Part shown: positions 35,912 to 49,717 of the stretch, in pieces
How the letters are laid out: each line of letters begins with the position of its first letter
How positions within the stretch are numbered: the first letter of the stretch is position 1
From: Bolinopsis microptera
Taxonomy: Eukaryota > Ctenophora > Tentaculata > Lobata > Bolinopsidae
NCBI RefSeq assembly: GCF_026151205.1
Contig: NC_087072.1
Span: 21,356,103 to 21,420,102 of the forward strand
DNA: 64,000 nt
Direction of reading: 5' to 3'
Notes under the pieces: model-generated
Databases searched by the model: none
Told to the model about the DNA's origin: nothing
What the model saw: the letters and a program-made list of their open reading frames with translations, nothing else
Program-made: the position numbers and the translations under genes

Positions 35912-38900
35912 GCACGTGGGAGGTGACTAAGCTGGACAGATCATGGTCGGATCTACAGAACCGGAAGGGGGAGCCGAGAGATCAAAAAGATTATCCAAAT
36001 ATTATTGGAAAAGACAAAAGAGTAAAAGTTAGGTAATACTAGGGAGCATTAGTTGATATGTTTTGTGAAGGAGGGAAATGAGTTACGATACAATCACCTG
36101 GACACTACTTATCTAGTCACGTGGTCAATATGCTACCAGAATAACCAGTTTATCTCTTAACATTTTAAATCGATATATGAGCTCAGTGGTTGACAATTTT
36201 TGGGGGAAAATTAGCACTCAAAAGTGTATGCAATATTTTAGCTCAAATGAAGCAGGTTGTTGAGTCGTGATTAATGCAGGTGGTTACAGTGTTACAGTTA
36301 CACGGTTATAGTGTTACACGGCTACAGCTCTAAAATCCCAAAATTAATTCTTTACTCAAAGTACATGTGTAATGAAGTTATTTCACGATATTTCTTGCTT
36401 CCCCGACCATCAGATGGTTTGGAAAGTGGAGATTTGACTTAAGGCCCACTTTATGAGGTCTAATTTGGGTACTGATTAAAAAAGCTTGGAATACAACATT
36501 TCGATCATCTGTATCATTAAGGTATCATTTTTTGAAAAAGAATATCACTAAAACTTTGCATTGAAGCGAATTATGGCCTTATCTGAAAAGGTGCTATAGG
36601 CTAATATTGTTGCTAGGTACAGGATCAATATATGAGTAATGTTTGTAATATGGACTACTATGGGTGAACGTGTAAAATGGCCGCTTAGTTTCGGAGCAAC
36701 ATGACTGAGCTGACCAATGCTAGATAACGATATCTTTCAGCACTTCATATCAAGCCTTAGTCAACCAATTATCGCAAAAGTGTGAACTCTAAGTCTGGAG
36801 TCAATTTTCTCAGAGAGATATTTATTCAAAAGTGAATTAAAAAGGAATTCCGCCTGATAAACTGCAGTACGTGGCGCAACGCAAAGATTTGATAACAAAA
36901 TAATGAGTAGAATATTGATTAAATAATGAATATATTGTGCGACACCACGTGCTACGATCAGAATTAACATTAAGTGAGTTGTACTGCCTATCCAATCTAT
37001 AATATTAAGTAAAGCAACGATAATCTAAAATGATACTGAAAATATTATAGATTAATCACTATCAACTTTGCAATCCGCATAATCAAAGATAATGGTATTT
37101 TAACTGCTTGATTCAAATCGTTGTTCGTTACACCTTAAACTTTTAATTCGATTTAAATGCGGCGAGGAAATGAAATAAATGAAGATTGTGTAAGTTTTAC
37201 AAATGTTTAAGTTAAGTAGTATTTTAATGCCATATTCTAAATTGTTGAGTGTTCAATTTAAATTTGTCTAAGGGAAGAAGCCTTGATGACAGGTCATGAA
37301 TTACGAACCACAAATTTACCATAAGTAACTTTTCAAAAATAACGATCTTATTGTTTGTTTGTTTATAGAACCCGTCCCCAATCTCGTATTGGAAAATGAC
37401 TAAACTCGATTCTGATTGTGAATACGGGTGGTACCTGCAAGTGTATTCATTAAGCATTTAGAGTTCTGTAAAACTGCAGTTACAATAATTGATTAATTCC
37501 CTAGTTTCTTTAGTCAGCTTTAAAGTCGGAAAATCAAGCATGTTACATCGATACCAAACCGATTATTGAGCGATGATAGCTAAGTAGTTGATTCCTGGGT
37601 TGCAGAGTCCTCCTGATTCCTCAGTCTATGAATGTGGTTTTTGTTCTTGTTCAGTTCTGTCCATATTTCCTCGTATTATGTTCAAAGTTTTGTAGTGTCA
37701 TGTTGTCCTCAAATTATTTGTTACGACTTACGCGACTTATGTTGGTTCAGAAAGGCAAACATGAGGTGGCCCCACGTGTTTTAATCAGGTGATCAGGCAC
37801 GTGAGTTATATGTAATGAGTATCAAATATATTACTACCGAAGTACAGGACCATTTAATTCACAAGTCCTTCAAGTCTCTGTTATGCTACTAAATATTGAT
37901 GAAGTCACCCAGTAAAATGTCAGCCGAATAATAGTTCATTGCCACTTCCTAAAAAAGACAATGTACTTGAGCTAAAATAAATTATCTGCACTGGTTAGCG
38001 CAGAGTGATGAGATTAAGCCACCATGTTCTCCTGATTGACTATCTGCAAAAGGGGTTCACGTGCCGAAAAGGGGTGTGATCACGTGTCCACGCATTTGTT
38101 TCGGGCAGTTTAAAATATGTTCGTTTGGCGATATTGACAAGCATTTATTCGTCCGTTTAAAAACTGTAAGATCGTTTATCTGGAAGGAATATTATACAAT
38201 CGTTTTTGTCTGGTTGTCCAGTCCAGTCCTGTCAATCTACCTAGACCATATAAACACTCGTCGATCAGTTGCAGTAATACAGGTAATGAAGGTCAGTTCT
38301 GCGAATTTCAGCACCATTTTAAGATGAAACAACATTTAGCAGTAAGATAAATTGTGCATTAGATGATTTGGTCCGGTTCGTCAGAAACCTTCAATTGCCG
38401 TTTTATGATTTATTGACAAATATTTGATGTAAGAAGCTGCTAAACATAAAGAGTTCATTTATATCGATCATGTTGGTAAGTAAAAGTTTTAATGATAGGT
38501 TGACTGCTTTGGCCGTTTTAACCGGTTCGATACTCCCTATATCATTGTTTATATTTGAAGTAAAAACATAAAACATAATAGGTGCAGTGTGCACTGACCA
38601 GATAAGAGATAATTGATGCATCACATCAATAAGCAATACTGAAATACACATTATGATTAAAATTAAGTAGGTTCAAGAAACGTGGGTAACTCTAATACTC
38701 TATTTAAGCCATCACGTCATACAAACTGACAAATGAACCAAAGCACAGCATAAAGCGGGTCCTGACAATTATTAACGGATTTAAATTGATCAGGGTTATA
38801 ACAATTAATAAAAATAGGATATTTATAGAGAAGAATGCAACTGAGAAGTGACAGCCAATGCCCTTTTTATCCATAGAGTTGTGTAAACCAAAATGTTCAG

Positions 38901-38958
38901 GATGAAGACAAAATAGTATAAGCTCTTTAATCGATGCCAAAGTTTGATAAAAACAGAG
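35912..38958. other. No gene seen
   Basis: AT-rich, no supportable exon. Isolated E-boxes lie at about 35912, 36117, 36944, 37772, 37797, 38058 and 38080. Confidence 0.4.
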
Positions 38959-39014
38959 GCAACAGAAGTGCGGTGGGCAACAGAAGTGCGGTGGGCAACA
39001 GAAGTGCGGTGGGC
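38959..39014. repeat. 18-bp repeat, three copies
   Basis: gcaacagaagtgcggtgg occurs three times in tandem. Overlapping minus-strand open frames show PPHFCC repeats, which I take as repeat artefacts. Confidence 0.85.
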
Positions 39015-39795
39015 ATTGAATCGCACTATTGACCCTATCAGATTTGTGTACTTCAACTTGGTATCGCTGTGTACAATGAGATAAGATCGACATGCGCGTT
39101 TAAAAAACATAGGATAGTAGAATAACTTTTAAAAATTAGTAAAAATACAATAATCTTGTCCCTAAAAAAATTGGCTATTACTAATCCGCTCGCCTTAAAC
39201 TTATCACGTAACTTTGGTTTTCATGGTTTTGCAGCCAAACAAAACGGTTTTTTATCACTGGATCGTTTTTACTAGACAGTAGTTTGCAGTCTGCACAAAA
39301 CTTACTCGGAGCCAAAACGTAAATAAATTAAGAGCAATACTAGGGAGTGGGGGTTTGGCTCTTCGGTTTCCCGAACTCTTTTAAAAAAAATGTTTTTCTC
39401 GAAACAACTTTTCTCCACGTTTCATGCTATACCCTGTCCATTATTAGCCGAAAATATTTTTTCGGTTTTCCGAAGTCCGCATAATAATCTTATTACAATT
39501 ACAACAACAATAATAGGTTATCAGTAACCTAATCACTATTAGTTGATCATTCGCATTTTCAAGCGCTATTGTTTGATTATTACTCATGATTACGTAACTA
39601 TTTAACCAATAACCAATAACTGTTGACCATATTCTTACAACTTTTCATAAAATGATACACTTTGTTTCATACAGTTTCAAACGAATCTTTGTAACTGTAC
39701 ATACCTATCTCATAGGGTCAATTTAATTAAAATCTTAGCCTCCAGATGAAAATGTACTGGAATTTTACCCTCAGCGCAATATCACTGCTTTTCAG

Positions 39796-39826
39796 CACTT
39801 AACCAAAAGCAGCTTTTGGTTAAGTG
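39796..39826. repeat. 31-bp perfect palindrome
   Basis: Arms CACTTAACCAAAAGC (39796-39810) and GCTTTTGGTTAAGTG (39812-39826) flank one central A. No element boundaries are visible around it. Confidence 0.8.
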
Positions 39827-40242
39827 TCTCACCACAAAACCTCCACTCACCACACTTCAACAACACACTTACAAGCAGTTCTATACTCGCTGTCTAACGT
39901 TAGAGACGGTCGCTTAAATGACGCTCCTACATTGAAGGTTGTTTAGTCTAAATACAATTTATTTAAAAGTGTGTTGTCCTCCACGTGTCTAAGTACCTGC
40001 CCATGATAGCAGTTAGTGGGAACTAATTTATGAAGGAGCACTCCGTAATTAAAGGAGGTCCGTATTAGTAATTTGTGAAATTAGGGAAGCAGATAATTGA
40101 GCCCATATCAGCCGCTTAAAAGCACGGGGGCATGAGAAATATTCTCGTAAAATTAAAAGTAAGTTTAGCAGTTCACGTTACTCAAGGGACGGTTTCCGGG
40201 AGGCAGCTTTTTTAGTACGGTACATAGTAGGATGGTAGAGGC

Positions 40243-40461
40243 CAGGACATTAAAGATGTAACTGCGTGGGAAAGTGAGGTACAGCTAGGTGGCCTTCAAG
40301 ATTATTATGTCGTCATAGTTCGTAGATAAGGAGTTCGGGGGCACAATGATAATTTAGGACATTATACAGGTAAATGCGTGGGAAATTGAAAGTGAGGCAC
40401 ACTTAGGTGCACTTAAAAGTTAAAGTGACGTCATAGTCTGTACTCGGTAGATAAGGGGAAG
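40243..40461. repeat. Old tandem duplication, about 105 bp
   Basis: 40243-40332 and 40359-40461 share a series of blocks: aggacatta, tgcgtgggaaa, gtgagg(t/c)ac, taggtg, gtcatagt, gtagataagg. Clearly diverged, so old. Confidence 0.5.
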
Positions 40462-41635
40462 GGTCAAAATTATAAAAATGGATGCATGATTTGTACAAGA
40501 TTGCAGACATTAGGTCAGACGAATGAAAAAAAACGACCCCTCCCAGAAAGTGTTAAATTTCTTCGCAGATCAGTGTTTTTGCCTTGAATATTTTCTTATG
40601 CTCTAAAAAAATTAAAAAACGTCAGGTCTTCTAAAAATTTATTTGGCACCAAATTTTCTCCAAAATTTCTCCGCAGATTTTACAAATTTCAACTACTCTG
40701 CTGAGTGTAAAATTTGTTCTTCACAAAATGTAATTTTAAACATTTACTATAAGAAAAATAGAACTTGTTAATACCGTTAATATAAACATAAACAACGCAA
40801 CGCATTAGTACCACAGTTCTCCCTTAGACATTAATGTCGAAATATACAACACAACAATCAACATATTGATACTGCAGTTCTCCCTTATAGGCCTTAAAGT
40901 TAATTTTTATTTCAAAATTCGAATAAACTTTACATCAATGTATTACAGCTATATTTAGAAAAGACCACAATATCTCCTGTGAGGCAAAAACTTGGAAAAT
41001 GAGAGCTAGAAAAATATTCCTGAGACTCAACACTACCAGACTGCAGCTGGAGTGAGAAACATTATGTAAACATCATAGTAAAATTTATTTCGGCTGAACC
41101 AAAACACGGTGTAGTGGTAAAACCATAATTACATGTTGACGACCCTACATACAATACAGGATTTGAATCATTAGTAAATAATCAAGAGAACAAATTAAAA
41201 TGTATACGATACCTTCTTGCTACTACTCCACAGACTTATTAACGAAACAACATAATTATATACTATAATATATCAATCTATCTAACCACGCAATGGACAT
41301 TGCGTGATATATATATGTATACTGTAGGTATAGGTACAGCGCTTTAGCTTAATATTTATTAAATTCTAAAATTGAGATGTAATGTTATAGGTCGCAACTT
41401 AGTGGCATCATTAAAGTTCTCTGATTCTAAACAATATGATATGTTTTAAGGGAGGTGTTCTGAACAAGTGAGACAACTCTTGCGATAACTGGAAATTTGC
41501 CTAACAATGATAAATAATTAATAAATAAATTACAACAAGAGGCTGGACCTAGCTGGCCAATAAAATGATATCATGAAGATGCTCTGCCTGCCTCTGGGGT
41601 GTGGCAATCCTCAAGGAAGAGGATGCCGGGGAAAT
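40462..41635. other. No gene seen
   Basis: AT-rich sequence. A short motif (cagttctccctta) occurs twice near 40815 and 40875. A plus-strand exon-like stretch at 41597-41660 was considered and rejected. Confidence 0.35.
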
Positions 41636-44600
41636 CTATGAGAAGAAGATGGAGGTTCTCGTATGTGTTAACCAATAAAAATCAGAATGATCCTGCAATT
41701 CAATGCTTTAACGAAAAAGTATGTTTCACAATTAATCACAATAACATTTCAAGGCATTATCGAACAGGGTTGCGAAATATGAATGCCAAGAAATTGGGAG
41801 GCTTTTATGATGGTGACCCTGTATGTAAGCGGCGGTGTCAACATTTCTTTGTTCTCTAACCTTGCAGAGCTGATCATATAAACCAATGACTTTGAATTTT
41901 GTTCCTTCCATCTCGCGATGAGGTTTCCTACCACTACTGTTTACCTATTGAGAAAGAGGACAATCAATTGAAACATCATCCCTAAATCATAATCACAACG
42001 AAATTAATCATTATAAAAGCAACGACTTATTTCAAGTCATTATTGTATTAAATTTAAACACCTGAAGCAAACAAATTTGACAAATATCAAAATGAACGGA
42101 AAATGATTTAATGTTGACCGGTAAACTGTGAGACTAATCCTTAATGATTAGGAGCAAAGCAGTGGGTTGAATATAAGCAAATATCTGACAGACGACGGTG
42201 ATACCGGCGATAGTCGGGCCGTGACCTGGTGGTTTAATTTACCTAATCCACTTGAATCGTCCTAATTAAATCCTTTAATTTATTTGCACAGCCGAATTAG
42301 ATCCTGTTAAAGGATTAATTTCATTAACGGAGAGACGGCATCGCCAGGGTTCAAGCAGCGGTCAGTGATACCAATCAGAGCAGTTACCGATGTCTGGGAG
42401 CCAATTAGATGCTTGGTAAACATCACGTGGTACAGGAATTCAACCAATCCAGCTGCTTGGTTATTTGCACGTGCAGTAAAGGTCGGGTTAAGGGCGGTGA
42501 TTATTATTTGGATTACATTATGGTGAAGTGACGGGTAATTTAATAACAGACATCTTGTTGAACTAACTCCTTCTCCCAGGCTGTATTATTGCAATTATCA
42601 TGATTATACAGATCATGAGCACACCCCTGATCCATACCTGTACCAGTCAATGAACTTTAATCTCATCTGTTTTATTTGTTTGTCATTAACACAACAACTA
42701 GGGACTGTTTACAAAAATAATACGTTAATTTTATTGAATTCTTGATCAGAGAGAGTCGTTGAGAGAGTCATGTTGATTGTTATTATTGATCAAGGTAAGA
42801 GTTATCGCGTTAGACTTAGATAATGCAAAATAAATTCGTCCGAATAATTATTCAAAGTAGGCTCTAACTTCTTCAGAAAACAATATCGAAATATAAAGAA
42901 AATGGTACAAAACAAAGCGAAATTGTAGTGAATAGGCAGGAAAACGAAAATTAGAATAATTCCGATATTAAATCCAAATTTTCTCAATTGGAGGTGACAA
43001 AAATTAATAATGGCAAGTAATTTTATTACTGGTAATAGCTTTAATTGCAATTCTATTAATTACCAATTGCGCACTACTCCTAATAACTCACAAATTATCC
43101 AAAATATCGGGTTTAGAGCATTGTAATTGACAATAATAAATACTGACCATGTACTAATAACGGAAGGAAAAGGTAAAAGATAAGGGAAAAAGAAAAGATA
43201 TTGTACTACGCGACAGGTGAGGGTAGTAAAGTGTTTTTAAATAGTAATTACTTAATGTGATTGTAATAGATACTTTGACTGACGTCTGATCAGTTAATTC
43301 AATCCGATTTAAAAATACTGGAGCCTATACTGTAGAAATGAAAAAGCTAATCTCAGAGTTATTTTTAGTATGTTGTTAAGTTTTAACGCAAATAACAAAC
43401 GATCCTTTTATTATTCCAATAATTTGACGTGATAATGCGTAAATTTTGGGTGAAATCAGGGGGAAAAAAGCAACGAATTCCGGGTGAAGCTAGAATAGCA
43501 ATAACATGAACTATACAGCTGTAAAGGATTATTTTGACATTCCTCAATAAAGGAGTCAAGGACAGGCACCAATAATACAGGTCACCAATAATCGGTAGAT
43601 CATAATGCGGGGCACTAATCAATTAGATCACAACAACCGAGTCGATCAGACTCGAACCTCCTTATTTCAATTAAATTCATTCTTTAAATTTCTTATTTCG
43701 CAAACACAGGCTGATTAAATTAAACGTGTCATTATTTGGATGTGATAATCGGGGCAAGGTCAGTCATGATAATTAGAAACTGATAAATACCGTGGAAACA
43801 GGATTCATTATAATATAACCCAACTGACGAGCCATCGGTCGGCGAGCATTGGCACCTAGTACATTAACGGCTTTCATTGTCCTTTGGATTAAAGTAGACG
43901 AAGGTTTCAAGGCGTACAAGTGGGGGTTTGAGAGAGGGACCTTGGAGGGCAGATAAGGGGCCGTGCCACGTTAAATGTCCAGTTCAGCATTAGTTCTATG
44001 CAGAGAGGAGGGAGCCTTACTAGACATAATCTGCGGCCTTCTTCCACTCTTGTTCACCCTCCCGCTAAATATGCCAAACAGACAGAAATAATGGTTTTTA
44101 TGCGGTTCCAATAGGACTGGTAGATTACATCCCAGACGAAACTGCTAACACTGACCCTGACCTAATGTTAATGGTAATTCCCAACTCAAACGCATTTACC
44201 ATTTAGCAATAATCAGTTACCAATAACCAGACTGCTGAAGATTACCAAACTCATTTCATTCTCCAGTTCCCACCCTCGTGTGGGAACTAAATTGAAAAGA
44301 CGTCGTAAAACCATCAAATATTACATTTTAATATGATCTGCATCCTGTATTTCTGTTTAGTACTTAATTAAACTTATCACACACCGACAAATGATAGCCG
44401 AGAAGAATTTAGGCAAAAATTCATACCCGACTGTAGATTATCAAAGTTTTATGACGGGAACTTTCCAATTTTTAAAGATTGAACATTCGGTGGGAGCGTC
44501 ATCGCCTTTAATTGTTGCTAGTTGCTTTCGGCCTTAAGGGATTTTTGGACTAAAAGTTTCAAAAATGGCGATGGCACACACCTCAAAATTCGAACCACAA

Positions 44601-47552
44601 CAGAAAATACGATATCATCCTCAAGTTCACGGTTCATTAATGATATATAAGGGCGATTCATAACTTATTTGGTCGTAAGGAATGTTAAAAATGATATTTT
44701 AATGAAAGTAGCGAGGGAATTAATATTAGGGCAAATTATTAGTTATCTGGATAAAGATTTAAAATTTCGGGAATGTTATGGCTGTTTCATTTTAAAATTT
44801 AGAGACAAAACAGTGTTGGGTTAAAGTTGGTGGACGCACCTTGACTACGAGCGAACGCAGCATTGATCCGTCGTGTTAGGACATGCACTAATAGTACTAG
44901 TAGTACACTAATAGTAGATCCTTCTCTAATGTTGTAGAAACAAATGGAGTATCCACTTTAGCGTAGGCCGTAGGGGCCGTAGAAAGAGTGGTCCCCGGGC
45001 TCATATTACAATTGATTGGAACATCATTAACTATTTTAATTACATTTTTAATTATTAGATGGGATTGTTTGACCGCTTTAAAAGAATCGGCTCAAAAACA
45101 CAAGAATTTATCAATCGAAAATCATATAAAATTGGAGTAAAAGGGCCTTTCCTAAGTTATTCATCGGGTGCGGATATTGATCATACATGAGGTGGCCATG
45201 AATCATCACAACGGTGTAGACAGTAAACCTTACGTCTGTACCGTCTACTGAAAGTCTTGCTGTAGAATTATTGGCAACACCAATGGTACTGCAGGTACTA
45301 GTATATGTATATGTAGATGGTACTGCAGGTACTAGTATATATATATGTAGATGGTACTGCAGGTACTAGTATATATATATGTAGATGGTACTGCAGGTAC
45401 TAGTATATGTAGGTACTATATGAGAAAACTGACCATGCGTAGTGTAACAGTCACGAAATTTCAGTTACTCAACGAAACTTCCACAAACGAAAGCACATAT
45501 AGTTGTAACGAAATTAAATTTAACTGCTGTCTCATATATTAAATAGTATAGGCAGATGTCTATTTAACTTTCAGTGAGGCTCCAAATCGTGTCCTAATAT
45601 ACGGTCCTTATCAAATACAAAATACACATAATGTTATATTATCCTACTTTACTTAGAGTTACAAAGTGATAGTGTAAGCTGGCTTTGCTTCATGCAGTCT
45701 TGCGCCAAAACATCTTGTCCATACCACACTAATACACTATCTGTAGCTTCATCAAGCTTTACTAATCGATAACAGCGATATCTAGACATTTACAGTTCTT
45801 TCTGCTAAACGACAGTCATTTAAATCGTGTTCATATTTTACAAGTAAGTATATATAATATATAAGCATTCACTCAGAGTTCTTTTAAATGTTTAAGATCT
45901 TGAGAATTTAATTAGAAATTTTGAAGGTTACCGACGATCGACATCAGAAATATATTATTATTTATATATTGACTTTAACTTTATCTTAAATCCATTTATT
46001 AATGAACATGGAGTATGGGTATTGCGGGTGATTGACAGTGTACGCTTGTGGGATATATCAATATCATTCCTGGAAACATGCGAATAATTATTAATAATTA
46101 AGTGGAAAATATCAATTAACAAAACCTAACAGAAACATTAAAAATACCCGACAGCACCGTAACAAGCGCCATAAAATCAACGAACCTCACAACGCTATCA
46201 CTGAAACCAACAATCTCAATAACTAATGACTTCTCCTAGCATCAATTCACCGGAATTAATTATTAATTACTTTATTTATAATTCGCGGATGAGTGAATAC
46301 GTATGCATTATGTGCGAGCAAGGCCGAATTATTTATTCATTACAAGTGTTATAATTCATTAAGATGAAATAATTAAATCTAAAATAACTCTACCAGAGCT
46401 ATCTCGCTCTATTGTTCAAGAACTCGTTTGTCGTATCGCCTATTTAGTTTGGTATTACTGCAGAGCAGTTTAGGTTAAGAGCTAGTGATGGTGTTCCCTC
46501 TCTTTCCTCACACGTGGAGCCTGGCCCCGCGCCGGATTCCAGCTCTCTCCTCCCAGTTTTAATTTTCACTTAACAAATACGGAAGCACTGGGCCGGTCTT
46601 ATTGTTAATCATGCCAGTAAGCATATTAATGAACTAAAAATAATGAAAATTATTCGAAGTGGCCAGAATTAATATCAGCACTGTCTTGCGAATTGGACAG
46701 TAGGTGTCAATTGATGGCTAGGTAGAGACAGCTTAATCGAATTTCATACTTTGGAAACTTTTCAGTAAGAGTAATTGATGACCTGAATAACTGGAGCCAA
46801 ATATCTTGTTTAATAGAGTAATAGCTAGCTGAAGTCTTGCAGTTGCACAGAATCAGACAACAAATTTCATTATAGGTCGAAAATTGTGAAAATATCAAAT
46901 ATTTGATTTGTTATGGGGTGCTATCACACTCAAACGAACAAAAAAAGCGTTAACAGTATATGAAACTAAAATCTCATACTCTACCGAGTCTTCACCCGAA
47001 GATTATTTTAAAGAGTAAGCAGGGTTACAGGAAGTGAGGAAGAGTGATAAGCTGGGCCGATAGAGGAGGAGCCCCAACAATGATCTGCTGGGTGTACAGT
47101 GTACACTCTACAGGTACAATAACTTCTAGTTTCGACAATGATCTTCCTTGCTTCTAGTCAATGAGTTTCCGCGTAATGATCTACAATACTTCAAGTTTCT
47201 AGTTTCTGTGAATGATCGACAATACTTCCAGCTCCCGAGAGAACCTGTAGATTCTAGACAATAAAGTAGTTACAGTGAGCAAGTTACTAGTAGCTAGTCA
47301 TAGCAATTATACCTGGGAGGTTTGCCCCGTTTCGGTTTAGTCACCGCGAGAGAAGAAGCAACTCCATGAGCAGGAGCAGGAGCAGGAGCCGGAGCAGGAG
47401 TAGAAGAAGGAGCAGGAGCAACTCCATGAGCAGGAGCAGGACTCAGGAGCAGACTGGCGGGATGTGGTGGGGGTAGAAGTCTGGTTCTTAAAGATGAACT
47501 CTTCTATCGGGAACATGTTTCGGGGGAGATGGTATCTGTCCTCACTGGACAT
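41636..47552 (-). CDS. Tentative 3-exon gene with AT-hook-like motif
   Basis: Exon 1 (47313-47552) starts at ATG 47552 (context gacaccATG): MSSEDRYHLPRNMFPIEEF and so on. It then enters an Ala/Pro repeat and ends TKPKRGKPP at a donor (AG|gtataa). The Ala/Pro and AT-hook part is one frame off the ATG frame; the shift falls in the repeat near 47448. Exon 2 (41861-41936; acceptor aaacag, donor AAG|gttaga) fits in phase 2 and gives SGRKPHREMEGTKFKVIGLY and so on. Exon 3 (41636-41692; acceptor attgcag) adds 18 codons to a TAG. KRGKPP resembles the core of an AT-hook, which binds the minor groove of AT-rich DNA. I do not recognise the family. The joins rest on splice signals and phase only, across a 5.4 kb gap. 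Confidence 0.3.
41861..41936 (-). CDS. Putative second exon, AT-hook gene
   Basis: AG acceptor, GT donor, 76 nt, frame compatible with the preceding exon. Basic sequence GRKPHREMEGTKFKVIGLYD. Confidence 0.3.
41937..45282. other. No gene seen
   Basis: AT-rich single-copy-looking DNA; E-boxes at about 42424 and 42466. Would be intronic if the tentative minus-strand gene is real. Confidence 0.35.
45283..45412. repeat. 34-bp tandem repeat, four units
   Basis: Units begin at 45283, 45317, 45351 and 45385 with atggtactgcaggtactagt followed by a TA-rich part; the last is shortened. Units 2 and 3 are identical. Confidence 0.9.
45413..47312. other. No gene seen
   Basis: AT-rich with no supportable exon; one E-box near 46508. 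Confidence 0.35.
47313..47552 (-). CDS. Putative first coding exon, AT-hook gene
   Basis: The minus-strand ATG, Ala-Pro repeat with two copies of PAHGVA, and basic KPKRGKPP before a GT donor are consistent with a nuclear protein. Single-base shift near 47448, where GAGTCCT replaces the repeat unit GCTCCT. Confidence 0.4.
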
Positions 47553-49590
47553 GGTGTCACGTACAGACTACAGCTGTTGTGACTGCGAGTCTGGACACTG
47601 CTCGGAACAATAACCGTAAAGAAATAAAATGGCAGCGGGATGTGATCAGGCGGATTTGATGGGACTGTAAAAAGTGGAAATACCTTGAGTTAATAGCTTC
47701 ATTGAATGGCGAGGAAGTGTCCGGGTGTGTTCGACAAGAGTAGACTGGTAATTGGGTGTGTGTCAGGGAATGAACGTACCCGGGAATAGTGTTCAGAAGT
47801 ATTTTTATTTAACTATTAGGGATCTGTTAATCTTGTTTGTAAATCTTCAACGCGAGTTCCAGATTTAATTTGGACAACATGACCAATTAAGCTGTCGCCT
47901 AAGTCCGCCAAAGCTTTGCTTGGACATCAACTTTAATTCTTTGCCAATGTTTAGTCACTTTTTTAATTCACGACACAAAAGATTTCTGTGTTTAAAGTCA
48001 AGTCATAGACTTCAGTGATATTTTGTGCAAAATTTAGAGACTTAGTTATTCATAAAACAGATTTTTAACCAAGTAAACAGATATCAGAACTATACATATA
48101 TATAGAATAACAATTTAGCAGGACAAAGTTTGCGAGGAAGACACAATGGGGATCGATTAAAAGCAGACTCATTACTTGATTAAATTAAATTGCTATTACT
48201 AGGAGGCTATAAGTAAATGACATTTTGCCATGCCACATCTAATCATGTAATCCGCCATAAAAAAATTCTCTCAGTGAAAAAAGTTATGAGCTGGAAGTAG
48301 AATTTGAAGCACAGAACGCAAACCTATCCGCTTCGAGTGTATCAGCTATTAAAAAATCCACAACAAAAAAGCTGTACAAAGAAAAAACCATAAATCATGA
48401 CGCTAGCAGAGCCCTCAAAAAGGTCACTCTTAGTTTTCCGCAGCCGATCACCCTTGTCAGATTAAAAACCACTTGACCCTCAGAAGCAATAAGCGAATTG
48501 AACTGACCGCTATTAAACACGATACTTGCACTATATAGCAGTACGTGCTACATCAATATAGTCCGACTGTGCCGCTCTGAAGATGGCTAGTAGATTTAAT
48601 GAAAAATAATGATATTTCTATAACCACATTTATCCAGCATCGGACATAGAAAAGAATAAAAAAGATGGCGCTGGTAGGACCACCTGATAAGTATCCCGAC
48701 TGCTCATTGCATCCTTCCGATATTAAAGCACGTTTATTGAGCCCACACTTTGAGGCGGGTGGGATTTAGCCGCCAAGAGAGCTGATCAACCGAGCTGGGA
48801 GGCCCGGTCACGTGCTACCAGATGGTCAAGAGAGCGCAGATTAATCTAATTTAATGCACGTTTAATGGTTATTGCTTGTCACGTGCACAATGACGACATT
48901 ACACCCCGCGTTGCTTAGCAACTTATCATCTGCTCCTGTCAATAAGAGATCAAGCTTATAACAATGGAGCTCATCAGCGCTCTTGTAGGTGGATATCTAT
49001 TACAAAACTTAAGGTTCATTAGATTCATCTGAACTCTGAAATGATATCAATCACTCAAATATTTTAACTATAACTGAGACTAAATACCTACTATAACTAA
49101 AAGTAAAAGGGGATCTGGAACCCTTTAATTGATACTACAAGGATTTTTTTCAGAAGGTTTAGGAAGATATATAATAAGCAATAACCGTCGTACCGTTAAT
49201 CCCAGTACAGGGTTATTTCAGGCAAAAAAGATTCGTCAGTATTCCTTTTGCTTAGAGCCATTGAAGACACAATGTGACTGGGTTGAATAATTGAATGAAC
49301 GTTGAGCTGAGCGCCGGTAAACACGAAATTTGACTGGGTTGCCTATTGGGAATAAGCGTTGGGGTGTGATTAATTTGAAAAATATCCACCTTGAATCCAG
49401 CCGTGGGTTAATCTGAAAAGTAAATGCATGTGCGGGGTGATTGAATAATTTGCAATATTAAACTACACCAGAATGATTAATCATAAATCTGCACGGACAG
49501 GTTAGCAGGGATATTACATTAGGCTCCAAGAAAGAAGGACTACTAAACACTCGCACATGGAATAACTGAAGGAATTTTTATTGGCCCTCG
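47553..49590. other. No gene seen
   Basis: No supportable coding exon. It would include the promoter of the tentative AT-hook gene just above 47552. E-boxes near 48806 and 48878. Confidence 0.35.
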
Positions 49591-49717
49591 TACATGGAAT
49601 GCCTGAAGATTTTTTGCCTTCGGGACGGAAAAGGCCACAACTATCAGTATCATGTTTCGGGACGGAGAAGGCCACAACTGTCAATTTTATGAACAGAGAA
49701 GGCCACAATACTGTCAA
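49591..49717. repeat. Degenerate tandem repeat, three units
   Basis: Variants of gggacgga(a/g)aaggccacaact occur at about 49621, 49657 and 49692, roughly 35 bp apart, decreasing in similarity. Confidence 0.6.

Noticed and set aside
38704-39110. Frame with CPPHFC repeats resembling a zinc-binding motif
   Set aside because: Comes from three 18-bp tandem units; no gene structure around it.
41597-41660. Plus-strand exon-like stretch (GVAILKEEDAGEIYEKKMEVL-like, followed by gtatgt)
   Set aside because: No convincing acceptor or linked exons. A minus-strand exon with better signals overlaps it, though that one is also weak.
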